NCBI GenBank assembly: GCA_022478985.1
Contig: JAKSZP010017446.1
Coordinates: 1 to 64,000, forward strand
Source: Massospora cicadina
Lineage: Eukaryota; Entomophthoromycota; Entomophthoromycetes; Entomophthorales; Entomophthoraceae
Reading direction: 5' to 3'
DNA: 64,000 nt
Shown: positions 43,861-56,029 of the stretch, in pieces
Position numbering within the stretch: position 1 is the stretch's first letter
Layout of the letters: every line of letters begins with the position of its first letter
Notes under the pieces: model-generated
Told to the model about the DNA's origin: nothing
The model's database searches: none
The model's input: only the letters and a program-made list of their open reading frames with translations
Position numbers and translations under genes: made by a program

Positions 43861-44044
43861 TACCAATGCGCAACAGCACACATGCCCAAGACCTGATTGA
43901 CATTTTCCACAAGCGGTTTTCCCAGCCTGCTGGACCTCAGTCAAAGAAAACCGTTGCCACTATGAAGTTGGCCCCAGCCCACTAGAACTTTTCCCTGGAA
44001 CAAGCCCCTGGAAGGGGGCGGAGCCCCAAAAAACAAGAAGGTAA

Positions 44045-44934
44045 TGTCATGGCTTGAGGGTAACATGATAATTGGGATTAATAACAATTATAAAGCTGCA
44101 TGTCAGGAGGACAAAAGGGTGAGTTTGAAGGCCTCTCTGACCTCAAACATACCTTGGATTAACTCTGGGTAAAGGTGAGATATGCCCAGGTTGATCCTGA
44201 GGATGTGAGAGAAGTTTAACCCTGAATTACAGCAGGTGCGCTAAAATAAACCAGCTTACAATTAAAAAAGACGGTTTGCTTCAATTTCTTGGTGAACAGG
44301 TTCTTGAAACCCGTTCAGCTTTCAAAATTTCCAGCTTGGAGCAGCCTTACCTACAACAAATAACCCAATTAAGTTGATTACCAAGTATAGTATACTGCCA
44401 ATGGAAGCATGCACTTATTGGTTCACCTTTGCTTAGCACCACTCCCACAAATTGATCATTCACCCAGATTTCCTAAAAACTTTTTTCTTAAGGCCAATCT
44501 CTCTCTTTGGTCAACTTCCATAATAAACAACTATTTGTTGGTATACATTTTCTTTATGTTATCTTAGGCAAATCTGTGCGCTGACCTCTTCAAGGAGGTC
44601 TCAAGCAACGTAAACATTTGATTTTCACAGACATAACTCTCTCTCTGGTGCATTGTTGGGCCTCCCTGGATCCCTTTAGCATGGGACGACTTTGTACTCG
44701 AGCCCAAAGCACCGCTTGAATTTGATTTCCACTTTGGGATTCACTCCCACCTGTTGTTAGTCTGGTTTTTGTTCTTTTATCTATCGTTAACTACTCGCCC
44801 TAAGTTACTACAGCTCAAGCATCCTCTGCGGGGTGCTACTAACTTTATTACTAATGACTTGTTCCCTGGCGTTAGGTCTATGCACCATGTACCACCCCGC
44901 TGGGAACAGGAGAGTCATAGACACTATCCTTACA
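44045..44934 (+). repeat. 3' LTR of Ty3-3
   Basis: 890 bp direct repeat of 37421-38312, preceded by a purine-rich run (AAAAAACAAGAAGGTAA). Confidence 0.93.
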
Positions 44935-44939
44935 CAACC

Positions 44940-46472
44940 CATGGCTATATCAATTTTTTCAAGGATAAATTTTGTGAGTTTTCAAGACTCAGCAGACATA
45001 ATGAGTCATCAAATTTATAATTTCACATAAGGAGATACTTTTTATCAATGAGGCAAATTATGCTCTGCATAAAGAATTGAATGATTTAAAGAAATTAATT
45101 AAAGATAAAGATCAAGTGCTTTCTTCTCTTCAATTCCAAATAATAATCTGGATAAGAAAATTGCAATATTGAAGGATTGGGATAATGGTCAAAGCCAGCA
45201 CGCCCAAAGCAATTCTACTGACAGTGATGACTCTGAATTTAAGAGATTAATACTAGGCTACGTCAGCAATTACAACATAGATTACTTGCTTTGGTCAACC
45301 CAAGTTCTTCTAACCGTGGTGCAGTGCCTCATTGCCCCAATACTGCTGGTGCAAGCCAGCAGAGATGTAATCGCAATACTCATGTGCAGGAGAATGATAA
45401 TTAAAAAACGTCAAATCTACATGATTTGAATAAGGATGGAATTGTAGCCACCTAAAAAACGCTTTGAAATGGCCTTTTATAAGGCCAGTGATCAGAACAA
45501 AGTGGCCACTATGATCAACTGCTTAGATGAATGGAGCTTTGAGTTAATTATGCCCCATTTGGATGAAAACCTAACCTACGCTGAAGTCAAAGGGCAATGC
45601 TTCATGAATTTGGAGGTCCAGAATGAATGTTGACTAGAAAATCCAAATTCAGGAATTTCATCTTTAAGAAAAATAAAATGATTGATTAATTTGTAGATCA
45701 ATTTTATTTGTGAAGCTCGAGTTCTCCTATGTGCAAAGGCTATGATCAATTTTGATACTAAGATTGCATTACAATATACAGTACAACCTTACAGAAATTT
45801 TTTGAACACCTTATTGTCTGCTTTGCAAAACCTTATAATGTCTAATTGATTGATTATCTGTGTGGATGCTTGCAAAAATATGGACTCCCAATTTTAGAAA
45901 CAGATCAGGACCTGCTGCATCCTCTGGAAAACCCTTTAATACCAATAAGAAGACTGACAGTGATCCACCTGTAAAAACTGAACAAACCTCAAATATAAGA
46001 GCCCAATGCCCATTAAATGATATCACTTGTATACCTGCTATTGTAAAGGACACTTTGCTTCTCAATGCTGTCCACATAGTGTTAATTTAGTCCTTCCAGA
46101 TAACGTACAGGGGGGAAAAGTACAAGCACAATAGATGCTGGACGCTCTATTGTGCCAAAACACCTGTGCCACCTAACCAACAAGAAAACACAGGCACAGG
46201 GTCTCAATTACCAGCTAAACAAAATCTATCTTAGCACTGAATGAAGAATCTACAAATGTACATGTGGTAACTTGCTCTCAGAGTAAGGTTGTCATATCTG
46301 AAGCATCTGAAGTAGTTGCTAAACTATATGTGCAACAGATACTTGAGAATATTCCAGCCGAGGGGCCAAGCAATTCAGCAGATATGCCAAGCTTAAAGGG
46401 GGTGAATATAGCTATGCCAATTGACACATTCATAAATAAATGTCCTAGCACTGGAAATACTCTGAAGTACAC
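44940..46472 (+). pseudogene. gag: Gag of element H
   Basis: Continues element H after Ty3-3. Coiled-coil-like helix near 45050-45150 (LHKELNDLKKLIKDKDQVLS). Capsid-like block 45465-45630: FYKASDQNKVATMINCLDEW, MPHLDENLTYAEVKGQC, homologous to Ty3-6 and Ty3-2 gag. A knuckle-like LYTCYCKGHFASQC at 46027-46068 has its first Cys replaced by Leu. Stops and shifts throughout. Cut at 46472 by Ty3-4. Confidence 0.7.
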
Positions 46473-46593
46473 TATTGGAACCCAGCAGAATTTTGCTCGC
46501 TGGTGCTTTCCGCCTGCTGGCTTCCACAATAATCTAAAAAATTAATTTATATATAAAGCACGAATAAAAACTGGTTTTTTAGGAATTTTGTTA
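46473..46593 (-). repeat. 3' LTR of Ty3-4, distal piece
   Basis: TATTGGAACCCAGCAG...GCTGGCTTCCAC aligns with the low end of the 5' LTR at 57322 (TGTTGGAACTCAGCTG...GCTGGATTCCAC). Ends with the left TSD copy of LINE-2. Confidence 0.85.
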
Positions 46594-46853
46594 TTACTAT
46601 TTATTTGAGGAGGGTTACCCAGGGGATGTACACTTCCGAAATAATGATAATAATATAATAATAATATTATGAGTAAAATAAAAGGACCCTAGAGGGTTCA
46701 TAACCCCTCCTGTTGCCAGCCAGTACTTCCGGGTTTAGGACGATGGGGGATTTATGCCAACTAATACTTGGATGCAGCATGAGTGAAGGAATGAGTCAAT
46801 ATTTAGGAACCATATGGGGAACCATAAATCGATTATTCTTCTGTTGTTTGGTG

Positions 46854-49578
46854 TCATGTTTTAAACAACCATGCTTGGAAATGTTCCAATATATGGTAAT
46901 GAAAACAATTGATGGCTTCTTGTAGAGTAGGCGTTGTTCCTGTGAATGAATCCAATACTATGGTATGGATTGCCCATAGTGCTATTGCTACTATTAATGC
47001 CTGTAAAGATGGATGAATTGGTAATTCAATGTTGAAAGCAAACATGTTCCTAGCTAAACTGACAGATTGTCCAATGCCTTGACAGAATAAGCGCATGAAT
47101 TCTTTCCAAATAGCTACTAATTTTGGACATTGTTCTAGGCGGTGTACTAAGCTTCCGTATTGGCCACATATTATGCATGAAGAGTGGGCTTCATTTGACC
47201 GTTATGCCATGCGATACACTCTCTGCATGCATCTCCATATATGTGCTCATATCCTGGGTTGTAGTAATGGGTGGTGTGTATCTCCAAACCATTCTTTGGG
47301 TATCCAGGATGTATGGTATATCCATTTGATACAGGTAATCAATCCTGGCCATAGTGCTAAGGTTTCTCTTTATTATGTTGTCTGTACTACTTGGCTATTA
47401 ACTTCTTGTCTCTAAGTTAGCCTTGGGCGACCTCAGTGACTGGTCTAGTCACTTATTTGGATCTTCCACTCTGCTCTTCTCATGGCTTTAAGTATTCATT
47501 TAAAGTGTACTGAAGTGCCATGTGGTCCTGTAGCAGTTGGGTGAGATACCAAATAATTTAATTGAGGAATTTAGATGATCTGGATTTCTTAATTGGAGCA
47601 CTCATGAAAAGTTAGATTCTGCTGCTCTGGCCCAAGATACGTCTGGAAGGTTTTGACTAGTCACTTGAGCTATCCAGGATCCTAGTATATGGGTCGCTTG
47701 CTCTACATAATTAGTTAGCCCCACACCTCCATCACTCCTAGGGCCAAATAAAGTTTCAAGGCGCACAGGGGCTTTGTGGTCAGACCAAAGCCATCCCTGT
47801 ATTAAGGCATATAATGTTTTAAAAAAGGACGGTGAAAAAGCAATTGTATGAGCTGTAAACCATATAATTGATAGTATCATGGAGTTGTCTATTGCAACTT
47901 GTCTAGTTAAACCTTTATGATGACCATACAAGGAGGCATTGCGTTTTGTTATTTTATCTAGGAGTTGATTTTCCATCATAGTTGGCGTATCCTCCTGTCT
48001 CTAACCATACCCCAAGTGACAGACAGGTCCAGCTGCCAGCTTGATAGTGAATGGAAGTTCCAGTGAGGTAATTGCTGATCTTCGCCTCCTATGTCCAGTG
48101 AGTAGTCTTGATGTTGTGTTAGTCTGTTGACCCAGGGTTGATGGCGTCTAATGGGTCTGATACTTCCCCAGGAGTATAAAATCCGTTTTCTTGGCGTTCA
48201 GTAATGAGTTGCTTATGGATGAGTATTCTTGTATCATTTTCACAATTATGCGGGCATCCTTGTTGCTGGATATTCCCACCACACAGTTATCAGCAAAAGC
48301 CATCATTTTGACTGATGACTGGACATAGACATTGATTTCATTGATGAGAGAACTTGTATTCCTGATTATGGGATCCAGACTAAAATTGGTATATGTAGAG
48401 GGCTTAAAGCGTCTCCTTGTTTGAGTCCCTCTGTGGAAAAACTGGGTTAACTAAAAAACCTGCTCCACGCACAGACATGGTGGCTGACTCAGTTAACTTC
48501 ATCACTCAGTTTATAAACCTATTTGGGAGATTGAAATTTTTGGAGGCAGGCCCTAAGATAAGTCCAATTTTTTTCTGTCATATGCCTTCTGTTGATCTAA
48601 AAAGGCAAGTGCTCCAGAGGTTATAGATTGGCAGACATTTGCAACTGTGTGAATATTGTCCCATATGAATCTTCTTGGTACAAATACATATTTTGATGGG
48701 GATATCACCTCAGTTGCAATTCCCCTAATCGTTTGGCCATAATTTTTGTGAAAAGTTTAGTATCAGTATGAGTTAAGGAGATGGGGCCCCAATTGGATAG
48801 ATTTAGCAAATCTTTTTTGAATAAAGTGACTGTGTATGCTTCTTTGCCTCCAGGTAGAAGACATGTTTCCATAATGCACTTATTTTTAGAGATTAAAAGA
48901 ATGTTAGAAAGGTTATTAGAATACTTTTAATAAAATCATATGGAAGCCCATCAGGTCCAAGGCAATTCCCTTAGGGTGCACTTCACACCACTTCCCATAA
49001 TACTTCATGCATTATTAAGATAATTAAATTATTAATTTGAGCTGTGGTGCCAATATGTGCATTAGTGAGGAATTTTTCAATTTTTTCTGGTTTGACTGGA
49101 TCAGATTTAGATATTAATTTGTATAAAACCTGTGTACTTCAGTCACAACTTCCTGTGTTTCTGCTATGGATTTGTCCAGTCATCAGATCTATGTGCAGGC
49201 TATTGTGTTCTTTATGGCGTAAAATTTTCACAAATAATAACTTGAACAAGTTTCTCCATTTTTTATGGTTTTTGTCAGTTTTGAACAACAACATGGTTTT
49301 GATGTCTATGTATCAAGGTGTTTAATCATGCAGAAACCTCTGCCCATTTGCATCCCGTCCAGGGCTGTATCATGTGCATGGGAAATCATTTTCCAGGTGA
49401 TCAATTTCAGCCAAGGTGAGTTTAATGATCAATGAAGATGCCCTGTATTTTCTTGATGCTGTGTGTTTAACTTGTTGTATTGTTGATTTTTTGAAATTTT
49501 CCCAGGTGATCAGTGGGTATGAGCATAAAGGTGTTTAAAAATCTCTAGTTGAAGTTATTTCCTCCACCCAGAAGTTAA

Positions 49579-49615
<37 letters not shown>

Positions 49616-50308
49616 TTTTTTTTGATTTGGCTAAATTTTCTGGGCGTATTCTGCACCATCCAGGTGCTAGAATATTTTTTTGCCGGTGTGAAGGACACCA
49701 AAATTAGCCGATGGTTGGAGATATAATTTTTGTAATTTCAAATTAATAAACTTGGTATCAGAAAATAGCGGTGTGAGTATTAAGTCTATTTGCAACATAG
49801 AAATAAGTCTACCATTGTGCACATGCAGGGTGTCATGTTCTGTAGGAGAGGCGACCATTTAGGTAGAGGATTATATAGGCCCAAGGTGGCTTTTAACATG
49901 CGAAGTTTCACATGCCCTTGTGGTATCTCCATTGTGTGGCCATCAGTTAGTGTTTGGGTTATTCCATCAGTTCATATCTCCCATAACAAAAGTGTTTTTT
50001 GGAAGATGGAGGTGTGTTAAATCTGATAGAAACTTTCAACACTCCGGTGAACTGTTTGGTGCATACACACTGGCTATTGTGTGCACCTCTTCATACCATG
50101 AGAAGGTTACAGCTAGTATGCGGCTTTCAAAGATGAATTTTTTAATGAATTTATAATTTGAATTCACACATACTATCACCCCACAGTGTTGTGACCAAAA
50201 TAATATTATTGAAAGGAGCATGTTTTCACATGCTTTCTCCTTACCCTGTGGACAGTGGGTTTCCTGCACCGCCAGGATGTTCAAAGGGGGGTTGCACAGG
50301 AGACTCAA
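46854..50308 (-). pseudogene. LINE-2 ORF2
   Basis: Endonuclease pieces: PPLNILAVQETHCPQGKEKA, SQHCGVIVCV (50036-50308) and a C-terminal part at 49667-49858. The RT is fragmented but recognisable by parallel to LINE-1 between about 48960 and 48250 (FSLSFDPI, VGISSNKDA positions). C-terminal: RNASLYGHHKGLTRQVAIDN, ETLFGPRSDGGVGLTNYVEQ (47602-47979), LEHFQAWLFKT (46854). Many stops. Confidence 0.82.
49580..49624 (+). repeat. (GT)n microsatellite with T run
   Basis: About 16 GT units then 12 or more T, inside LINE-2. Confidence 0.95.
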
Positions 50309-50835
50309 CTTCTTGTCCCAGGACGTTAAAGCCTTGAGTCCCGCTATGTTCAGCGTCCCTATCTCTACTGAGACGCCAGGTGCGCCTCAGGAGCGGTTAG
50401 CAGGGCCCCCTGGCCCTATTCCATCTCCCTCTTTGCTCACCTTTACATCCTTACTGTGGGTGCCATAATGATGAGTAGGTATTGGGGTATACTCTACCCC
50501 TTTCACTACTGCTGTTTTAGTTCCCTTCTTGCCTTTGTTTTCTTTCTATTTTATCATTAGGGTGCACATGTGTGTTCTCATTGGGTACAGTTTAGTCTCA
50601 CGCATGCAATTGTTGATTTCCAATCTCGATTTGGTTGTAATTCATAATGTTGGGGGATCTGCTGAGCCCCTGTGCTGACAAATTGTTTCCAAATTGGGTT
50701 CCACCGAATCCTGTGTGTGTGTTTTGATTGGTTGCTTGGTTTTATGTTGAATTTGATTGGCTCATTTTTATTAGTTCTTCCATGTCTTCCTGAATCTGTT
50801 AAGGTGAGATGGATGATTCCACCAATGTCTTTGCC

Positions 50836-51700
50836 TTAGCCCTTGGCCAGCTTGTGAGCCTTTTTAGTCATTTTCTGTTCCTTTGGGGAAATTGGGTTGA
50901 TAATTTTATATTGTCCAAATTCTCTAAATTTAAATTCTTGTGTAGTATCAGTGATTTTGGTATACTCTGAGTCATCTTCACCAATTTCTTCCTCACAGAA
51001 TTCCATTTCTCTTAGGCCTTCTTTTAAGGGACAAGCATGAATCTTGTACCCAAAGGCCTGACAGTTGTGCATATAGGTGTTGCATTCTCCACGGTTTTAC
51101 AGAATCATTTGGTTTTTTACCATCAATTATAATAGAGGCGATAAGAGGAATTTTCGTGAGATCCTCCGCTACCTCCAGGTTTGGGGATATTAATGTTATT
51201 GCCTTTCCTGTGCTAAGGGTGAATCAATTGGAATCTTTGCATATCAAATTGTTTGATTTCTCCATAGGATTACAAACCTTCTCAGAGATGTTGTTTGACT
51301 ACTGTGCACGCCAATGTTGTTGGAAGGTAGTCAAAAATTCTAAAAATATCTTTGAATTTTGTTCAACATGTGCGTTTGGCCAATACCAACCATTGGCCGT
51401 CAGGAAGGTTGATCACCACTCTGACCTTTGCGGCTTCATTTGCTTCCTCCGCTGTCTCAAACCCAGGATCCACTCAACCATGGCAGATAGTATGGATTGT
51501 CATGCACACAGCTTAGGAATAAATTTGTTTGGGCTTCACCAAACTTTTTCCACATTGCCGGTGCCTCTGTGCCCAAAAACACATGGATCCTATGTTCAAA
51601 TGATAATAGTGGTTGAGAGTGGGTCACTTCCATGTAGCTGCAATATTTTACTAAAGATTCCACAAAACCCGCAGGGTGAACCACCTCACGTTTTTATTTT
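50836..51700 (-). pseudogene. LINE-2 ORF1
   Basis: 51457-51684: LLSFEHRIHVFLGTEAPAMW, homologous to LINE-1 (KVEHGIILFLGDESPTLW). 50836-51072: knuckle region NCQAFGYKIHAC, where LINE-1 has CNPCGSLGHKEHAC, so Cys and His ligands are lost; then FCEEEIGEDDSEYTKITD and KKAHKLAKG as in LINE-1. Confidence 0.75.
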
Positions 51701-51894
51701 TTGCTCGAATTCTTATTTACTCCTTTGCGCTTGGTGCCTTTGGATGGTGCAGATTCTGGTCTGCTACCCCTTACCACATTCGACAAATTTTTCCTTGTTC
51801 ATAAAATGTGCTCATCTCACCTGATATTGATTATCAAATTGTTCTTTTTGAAGTAAATCAATTATAAACAAGTGATAGTAATTGAAAGATAAGC

Positions 51895-52543
51895 TTTTAG
51901 GAATTTTATTAACACAATAAAAAAGAAAAACAACACCTATCAATATCCAACTGATCAGTATTTAAACTGTATTGAGGGTCAGGGGGAATTTGAGGATAAG
52001 TTCAGAATAGCTTAATCTAGTCCAAATTAGGAAATAAGGGAAACAGCCTATTGAAGCTCAGGATACTTGCTTCATTTTGGCTGAACAATGGAAGGGGAAT
52101 TAAATTGGCCAAAACATACTCGTGGGGTTACAATTTATGAACTTCAACCAATCCCCATTTGAGAAATTTTTTGCACCTTTGGGGGAACCCCAACATGCCT
52201 ATAAAAGGAGCGGTCCCCGTGTAGGTGCTTGAAAGGACCTGGTTGTGGCTGGGGGAGGGCCTTCAAATTGTCGCCCTAGGGTCCATCATGTAGTTAGAGT
52301 AATCTTACTGTACAATTTTATATTTATTGCCTAGCAAGGATTTAAAATGATGTTGCCCTGATTTTCAGGGTTCCACCAAGAGTTGGACAAGGCCTTTTGG
52401 CCAATATCATTAATGTCATCATTATCATTATTAAAATCGATCTTAGTATCTTTGCAAACTCATAAAAGGCTGACATTTTCCCTTTTGGCTGATCTCAACC
52501 TAAAACATTATTCTTATACAGCTGAGAGGGCAAATGTCCGACA
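51895..52543 (-). repeat. 3' LTR of Ty3-4, proximal piece
   Basis: Continues the LTR after LINE-2 to TGTCCGACA (plus strand end). Shared module at 52370-52410. Aligns with 57430-58078. Confidence 0.9.
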
Positions 52544-52559
52544 TAAACCCCTCAATAAT

Positions 52560-53604
52560 GTTTGGGGGAGAGTAGGGCCATAGGAATCAGCCATGTAGAC
52601 GATTGATGAAAATCCCAGTAGACAAAGATTTTATAGAGTACTCATCTCCTCTCTTGTAGGTGATGATGAAAGGACCCTCCCAAAGTATCCCAAGTTGCCA
52701 CTTCTAGGAGTGATTCAGTTATGGAAGTATAAAACCATGTCAGATACTTGGAATGTAGGCATGGGGATTGGAGCTCATTGGCAGCCTGCCCTTCTTTAGT
52801 GACTATTTTAGCTGTTCATCATAGACTCAGACTGAAGCTGGATGATATGGTGAGCTAGGCTTCTCATGTCTTTTTCAGGTTCCTCACCACTAGAGAAGAC
52901 ATCCTTACCTAAGAGGGCAAGTATTCCTCGTTCCCGCCCATACAAGACATGGAATGGAGACATTTCTAAAATCTGGTGATACCTAATCCAGTATGCCATA
53001 AGAGCACTGGGTAGATATTGATCCCAGTGAAGAGGATCAGAAGAGGCTATCTTTCTTAAAATGGAAACCAAGGATCCATTAGCTCGTTCCACGGTTCCAA
53101 TTGTTGAGAAGTTATACAGAGTTAAAAAAAGTTGTTGAGCTCCCATGGAAGTGGCAAGGGTTTTGACTACTCTGGATGCGAAGTTTTTACCTTTGTCACA
53201 GAGTAGTACTTGGGGACAGCCGTGACGAGTGAAAATGTATTGATGTAAAAAGGTGGCGGTGGTCTTGGCCGTTTGTGCAGGAAGAGCTACGGCTTCCACC
53301 CACTTAGTAAAGAGGTTAGTGCCAACTAGGATAAATCTGTATCCACCAGTCATCTGAGGAGGGGACCTACTACGTTTAGGCTAATGGTGTGGAATGGATG
53401 TTGAGGGGTAGTTGGTTGATATTGGTATCAAGTCTTGAAACCGGATTGCTTTTTACATAAGAGACAGGCATCCAAAACTTCAACAATGGTTTCCATAATC
53501 TCTTCCCAATAGTACCAACCTTTAATCCATTAGTAGGTTTTCTTGGCCCCTCCATGCCCTAAGGTGGAGTAAGCTTCCAGGATAGGAGGCACACGTTCCG
53601 AGGG
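52560..53604 (-). pseudogene. pol: Integrase (Ty3-4)
   Basis: Core 52808-53353: MTGGYRFILVGTNLFTKWVE, QVLLCDKGKNFASR (DNG changed to DKG, Asp kept), TIGTVERANGSLVSIL (Glu). The H2C2 region at 53440-53600 is frame-broken. The C-terminal domain 52560-52800 contains a SIWEGPF-like and YKRGDEYSIK-like block with frameshifts. Ends at the LTR. Confidence 0.87.
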
Positions 53605-54207
53605 TCAAAGGTAAGGCAACCACTTTGCCCTCACCTGCCTGTATAATTTCCCACTCTCCACTAAAGTGTTGTGAGAGTGCTGAGCTAACATTTTCTGTAT
53701 GGGCTCATCCTCATCCTCCCAATCCTTGGGGGTCATCAGAAGATCATATAATTTTTTTGATTCACTATTATCCAAATGAAGTAAAGGAAGCCAAGTTAAC
53801 CCATTAACATTCGTGTGACAGGTTCCAGCACGGTGCTCAATCTTCATGTCATAATTCTGGAGCTTTAGAGTCCAAAGAGCTACTTGGCCAGTAGGATCCT
53901 TCATGTTCTGTAACCATTTTAGGAAAGCATGGTCCGTAACCACAGTGAAGGTGGTCCCATATAAAAAAGAGCAATAGTGCTTCACAGCTAAAAGAACGGC
54001 ATTGCACTCCTGCTCAGTTACGCTAGAATTGGGTTCTGCTATTGACAGCATCTTACTGAAATATGATACTGGATGATCTACACCATTTTCATCTAATTGG
54101 GCTAAGATGGCCCCAACGGCATAGACTGAAGCATCAGTAAACATGATAAATGGTTTATTGTAATTTGGGTTCCTTAGGATAGGACGTTGTTGTAGCAGTT
54201 GTTTCAA
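53605..54207 (-). pseudogene. pol: RNase H (Ty3-4)
   Basis: 200-residue open frame: IMFTDASVYAVGAILAQLDE (first Asp), SSVTEQECNAVLLAVKHYCS (Glu), VVTDHAFLKWLQNMKDPTGQ (Asp), HRAGTCHTNVNGLTWLPLLH, DEDEPIQKMLAQHSHNT. The frame ends at the LPYL tether before the H2C2 finger. Confidence 0.9.
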
Positions 54208-55010
54208 CGTCTCAAAAGCGGGTTTCTGTTAAGCACCACAATAGAAAGGGGTGTTCTTAGTCAATAGGCGAACGAGTGGTTCGCTGAGCTGGGAAAATTT
54301 GGGGATAAACTGATGGTAATACTCCATCATTCCTAGAAATACCTGAATATCCCTTAAATTTTAAGATGTAGGTATTTTTTGAGATTGCTTCAACCTTAAC
54401 TTGCATGGGTTTGGTTCCTTCTCAAAAAACAGAATGTCCAAAGAAATTCAATTTCCTTTGGATGAAGGTACACTTTGAGGGCTTCAACTTAATATTTGAC
54501 TTGCATAACCATTTTACACCTCCTTCAAGAGATCATTATGTTTGGTGAAGGTACATAGATTACTGTGATATCATCAAGATATACAATAACACAAGTTAAC
54601 CTTCAGGTCACACAACATGTGGTCCATCGCTTCTGAAGAGAGGCAGGTGCGTTACACAACCCTTGAGGTAATCAGGTTGGTTGGAAGATACCCTTGTTAC
54701 AAATGAGAGCACATTTCTCCTGATCTTCAGGGGAAAGGTCATTTGCCAATAGTCGCTAGCCAAGTCCATAGCGCAGAAGAAGTTAGAGCCAGAGAGATGG
54801 GCCAGGGCGTCATCAATGCGGGGGAGGGATAGCTATCCTTTTTAGTGGTGGTATTCAACTTTTGGTAGTCCATGACTATCCGATGACCTCCATTTTTATT
54901 TTAAATAAGCAACGGAGGGGAAGACCAAGGGCTTTGTGAAGGAACTAATAATCCCACATCAAGTAACTACTGAAGCTCCATCCTCATCTGCCGTTATTTT
55001 ACCTTCAATA
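54208..55010 (-). pseudogene. pol: Reverse transcriptase (Ty3-4)
   Basis: By parallel to Ty3-A: SPWSSPPLLI (near 54920), GHRIVMDYQKLN, ALMALSGSNFFCAMDLASDY (near 54770), PQGLCNAPASLQKRWTT (near 54640), and VIVYLDDIT (near 54560-54590). All frame-broken, with additional stops and small deletions. Confidence 0.8.
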
Positions 55011-55149
55011 TATGGTAAGTTCTGGACCAAATATTATGGGCATCACCCAAATTGATAAAGTGACACCAGCCTTTAATGTGGCCATAATCATTTTCTGATT
55101 TGAAAAATATGTCGGTATATTCGTCTAAAAAGTAGGAACTGTTTCTAGT

Positions 55150-56010
55150 TCATCTAGGTTTAGCTAATACCAAATATGAAAATTGGGTAGAGTAAATACC
55201 AGGTTGTCCATAGGCAAGCAAAAATCCGCCATAGAGCCAATGGAATGTATAAGTTCTATAACCTTTACTGGAAGTAGGAAGCCTCTGCCAATCTCCTGGT
55301 GTTTTCGTATGACCATGTCTTTCCCAGTGAGGTTTCCAAGCAAAAGGGTAATAGGCCTCTGGTAGGCTGGGTCTAGTATCCCAGGCAGTAACCAAGGCTC
55401 CAAGGGTCTAACACCCTGAAAACTTACGAGGTGCAACAAGCAGTGGTATGGGATTTGGAGCGTGATTTTAATGTCAACCACTCTTTGTTCACCAGGCTTA
55501 ATAAAAACGTCGTCTGCAGCATAGAAAGGGATGCCATCACTTGCATCCACTGAGTTAAGCGATTTCTTTAAATTTACCCAGAGGTGGAATAAGATAAAGT
55601 CATAGCTGAAAAGGGATATTCAACCAAGCAAGATTATTTGTCCTTGCTGGATTTTTTATTGGATAAGACTAAAGGAACTTCATAGTTGAGCAACGAGAGG
55701 AAACCTTGCGTCATATTAATGGTTCCCTCATACTAAATCATAAACTGAGTGCTGATGATCATATCATATGCGTTATTATCCAAAGTTACAGCAGGGGATG
55801 ATAGGATGAGCTTCCCAATTCAAATGGGAAGGGAAGAGCATGCCCTGATAGCACGGATATTGTTGGGGCCTTCAGTTCCAAATTTTTGTGTGTACTCCAA
55901 ATCAGGCGCTAGCTTTATTTTCTTGATAAGATTAGTGGAGATCACATTAACTGGGGAGTCAGTTTACAAGATAGAAAATATTAAGACTTTTTGTATGACC
56001 ACTTCAACTA
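55150..56010 (-). pseudogene. pol: Protease + dUTPase-like domain (Ty3-4)
   Basis: Protease 55740-56010: a DSPVNVIS block at the DTGS position, NLIKKIKLAPDLEYTQKFGT and SPAVTLDNNAYDMI. dUTPase-like domain 55164-55550: DGIPFYAADDVFIKPGEQRV, VDIKITL, GILDPAYQRPITLLLGNLTG, MVIRKHQEIGRGFLLP. The motif-3 Asp and Tyr are kept, as in Ty3-A. The conserved order between two lineages supports a real domain rather than a chance insertion. Confidence 0.75.
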
Positions 56011-56029
56011 TTTTGAGTGTTCCTCCAAA

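Larger units (their letters stand above)
37421..44934 (+). mobile_element. Ty3-3: chromovirus-like Ty3/gypsy element
   Basis: About 7.5 kb with LTRs of 892 and 890 bp and a perfect TSD CAACC (37416-37420 and 44935-44939). Pol runs on the plus strand: protease, RT, RNase H, integrase, chromodomain remnant. Its pol is distinct from the other Ty3 elements (YMDD rather than YLDD, no dUTPase-like domain seen). It is inserted in the leader of element H. Confidence 0.93.
46594..51894 (-). mobile_element. LINE-2: L1-like retrotransposon, minus strand
   Basis: About 5.3 kb with a 17-bp TSD (TTTTAGGAATTTTGTTA at 46577-46593, TTTTAGGAATTTTATTA at 51895-51911) that splits the Ty3-4 LTR. Same family and domain order as LINE-1, more decayed. 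3' tail at 46594-46650 (minus strand CATCCCCTGGGTAACCC). The 5' end aligns with LINE-1's 5' end, so both seem full length. Confidence 0.9.

Noticed and set aside
50685..50715. Extra copy of the LTR module (GGTTCCACCGA) inside LINE-2
   Set aside because: Only about 12 bases agree and the rest of the module is absent; likely chance.
51156..51824. 222-codon plus-strand frame, second longest in the window
   Set aside because: Antisense to LINE-2 ORF1, whose minus-strand frames match LINE-1 ORF1; no motif of its own.
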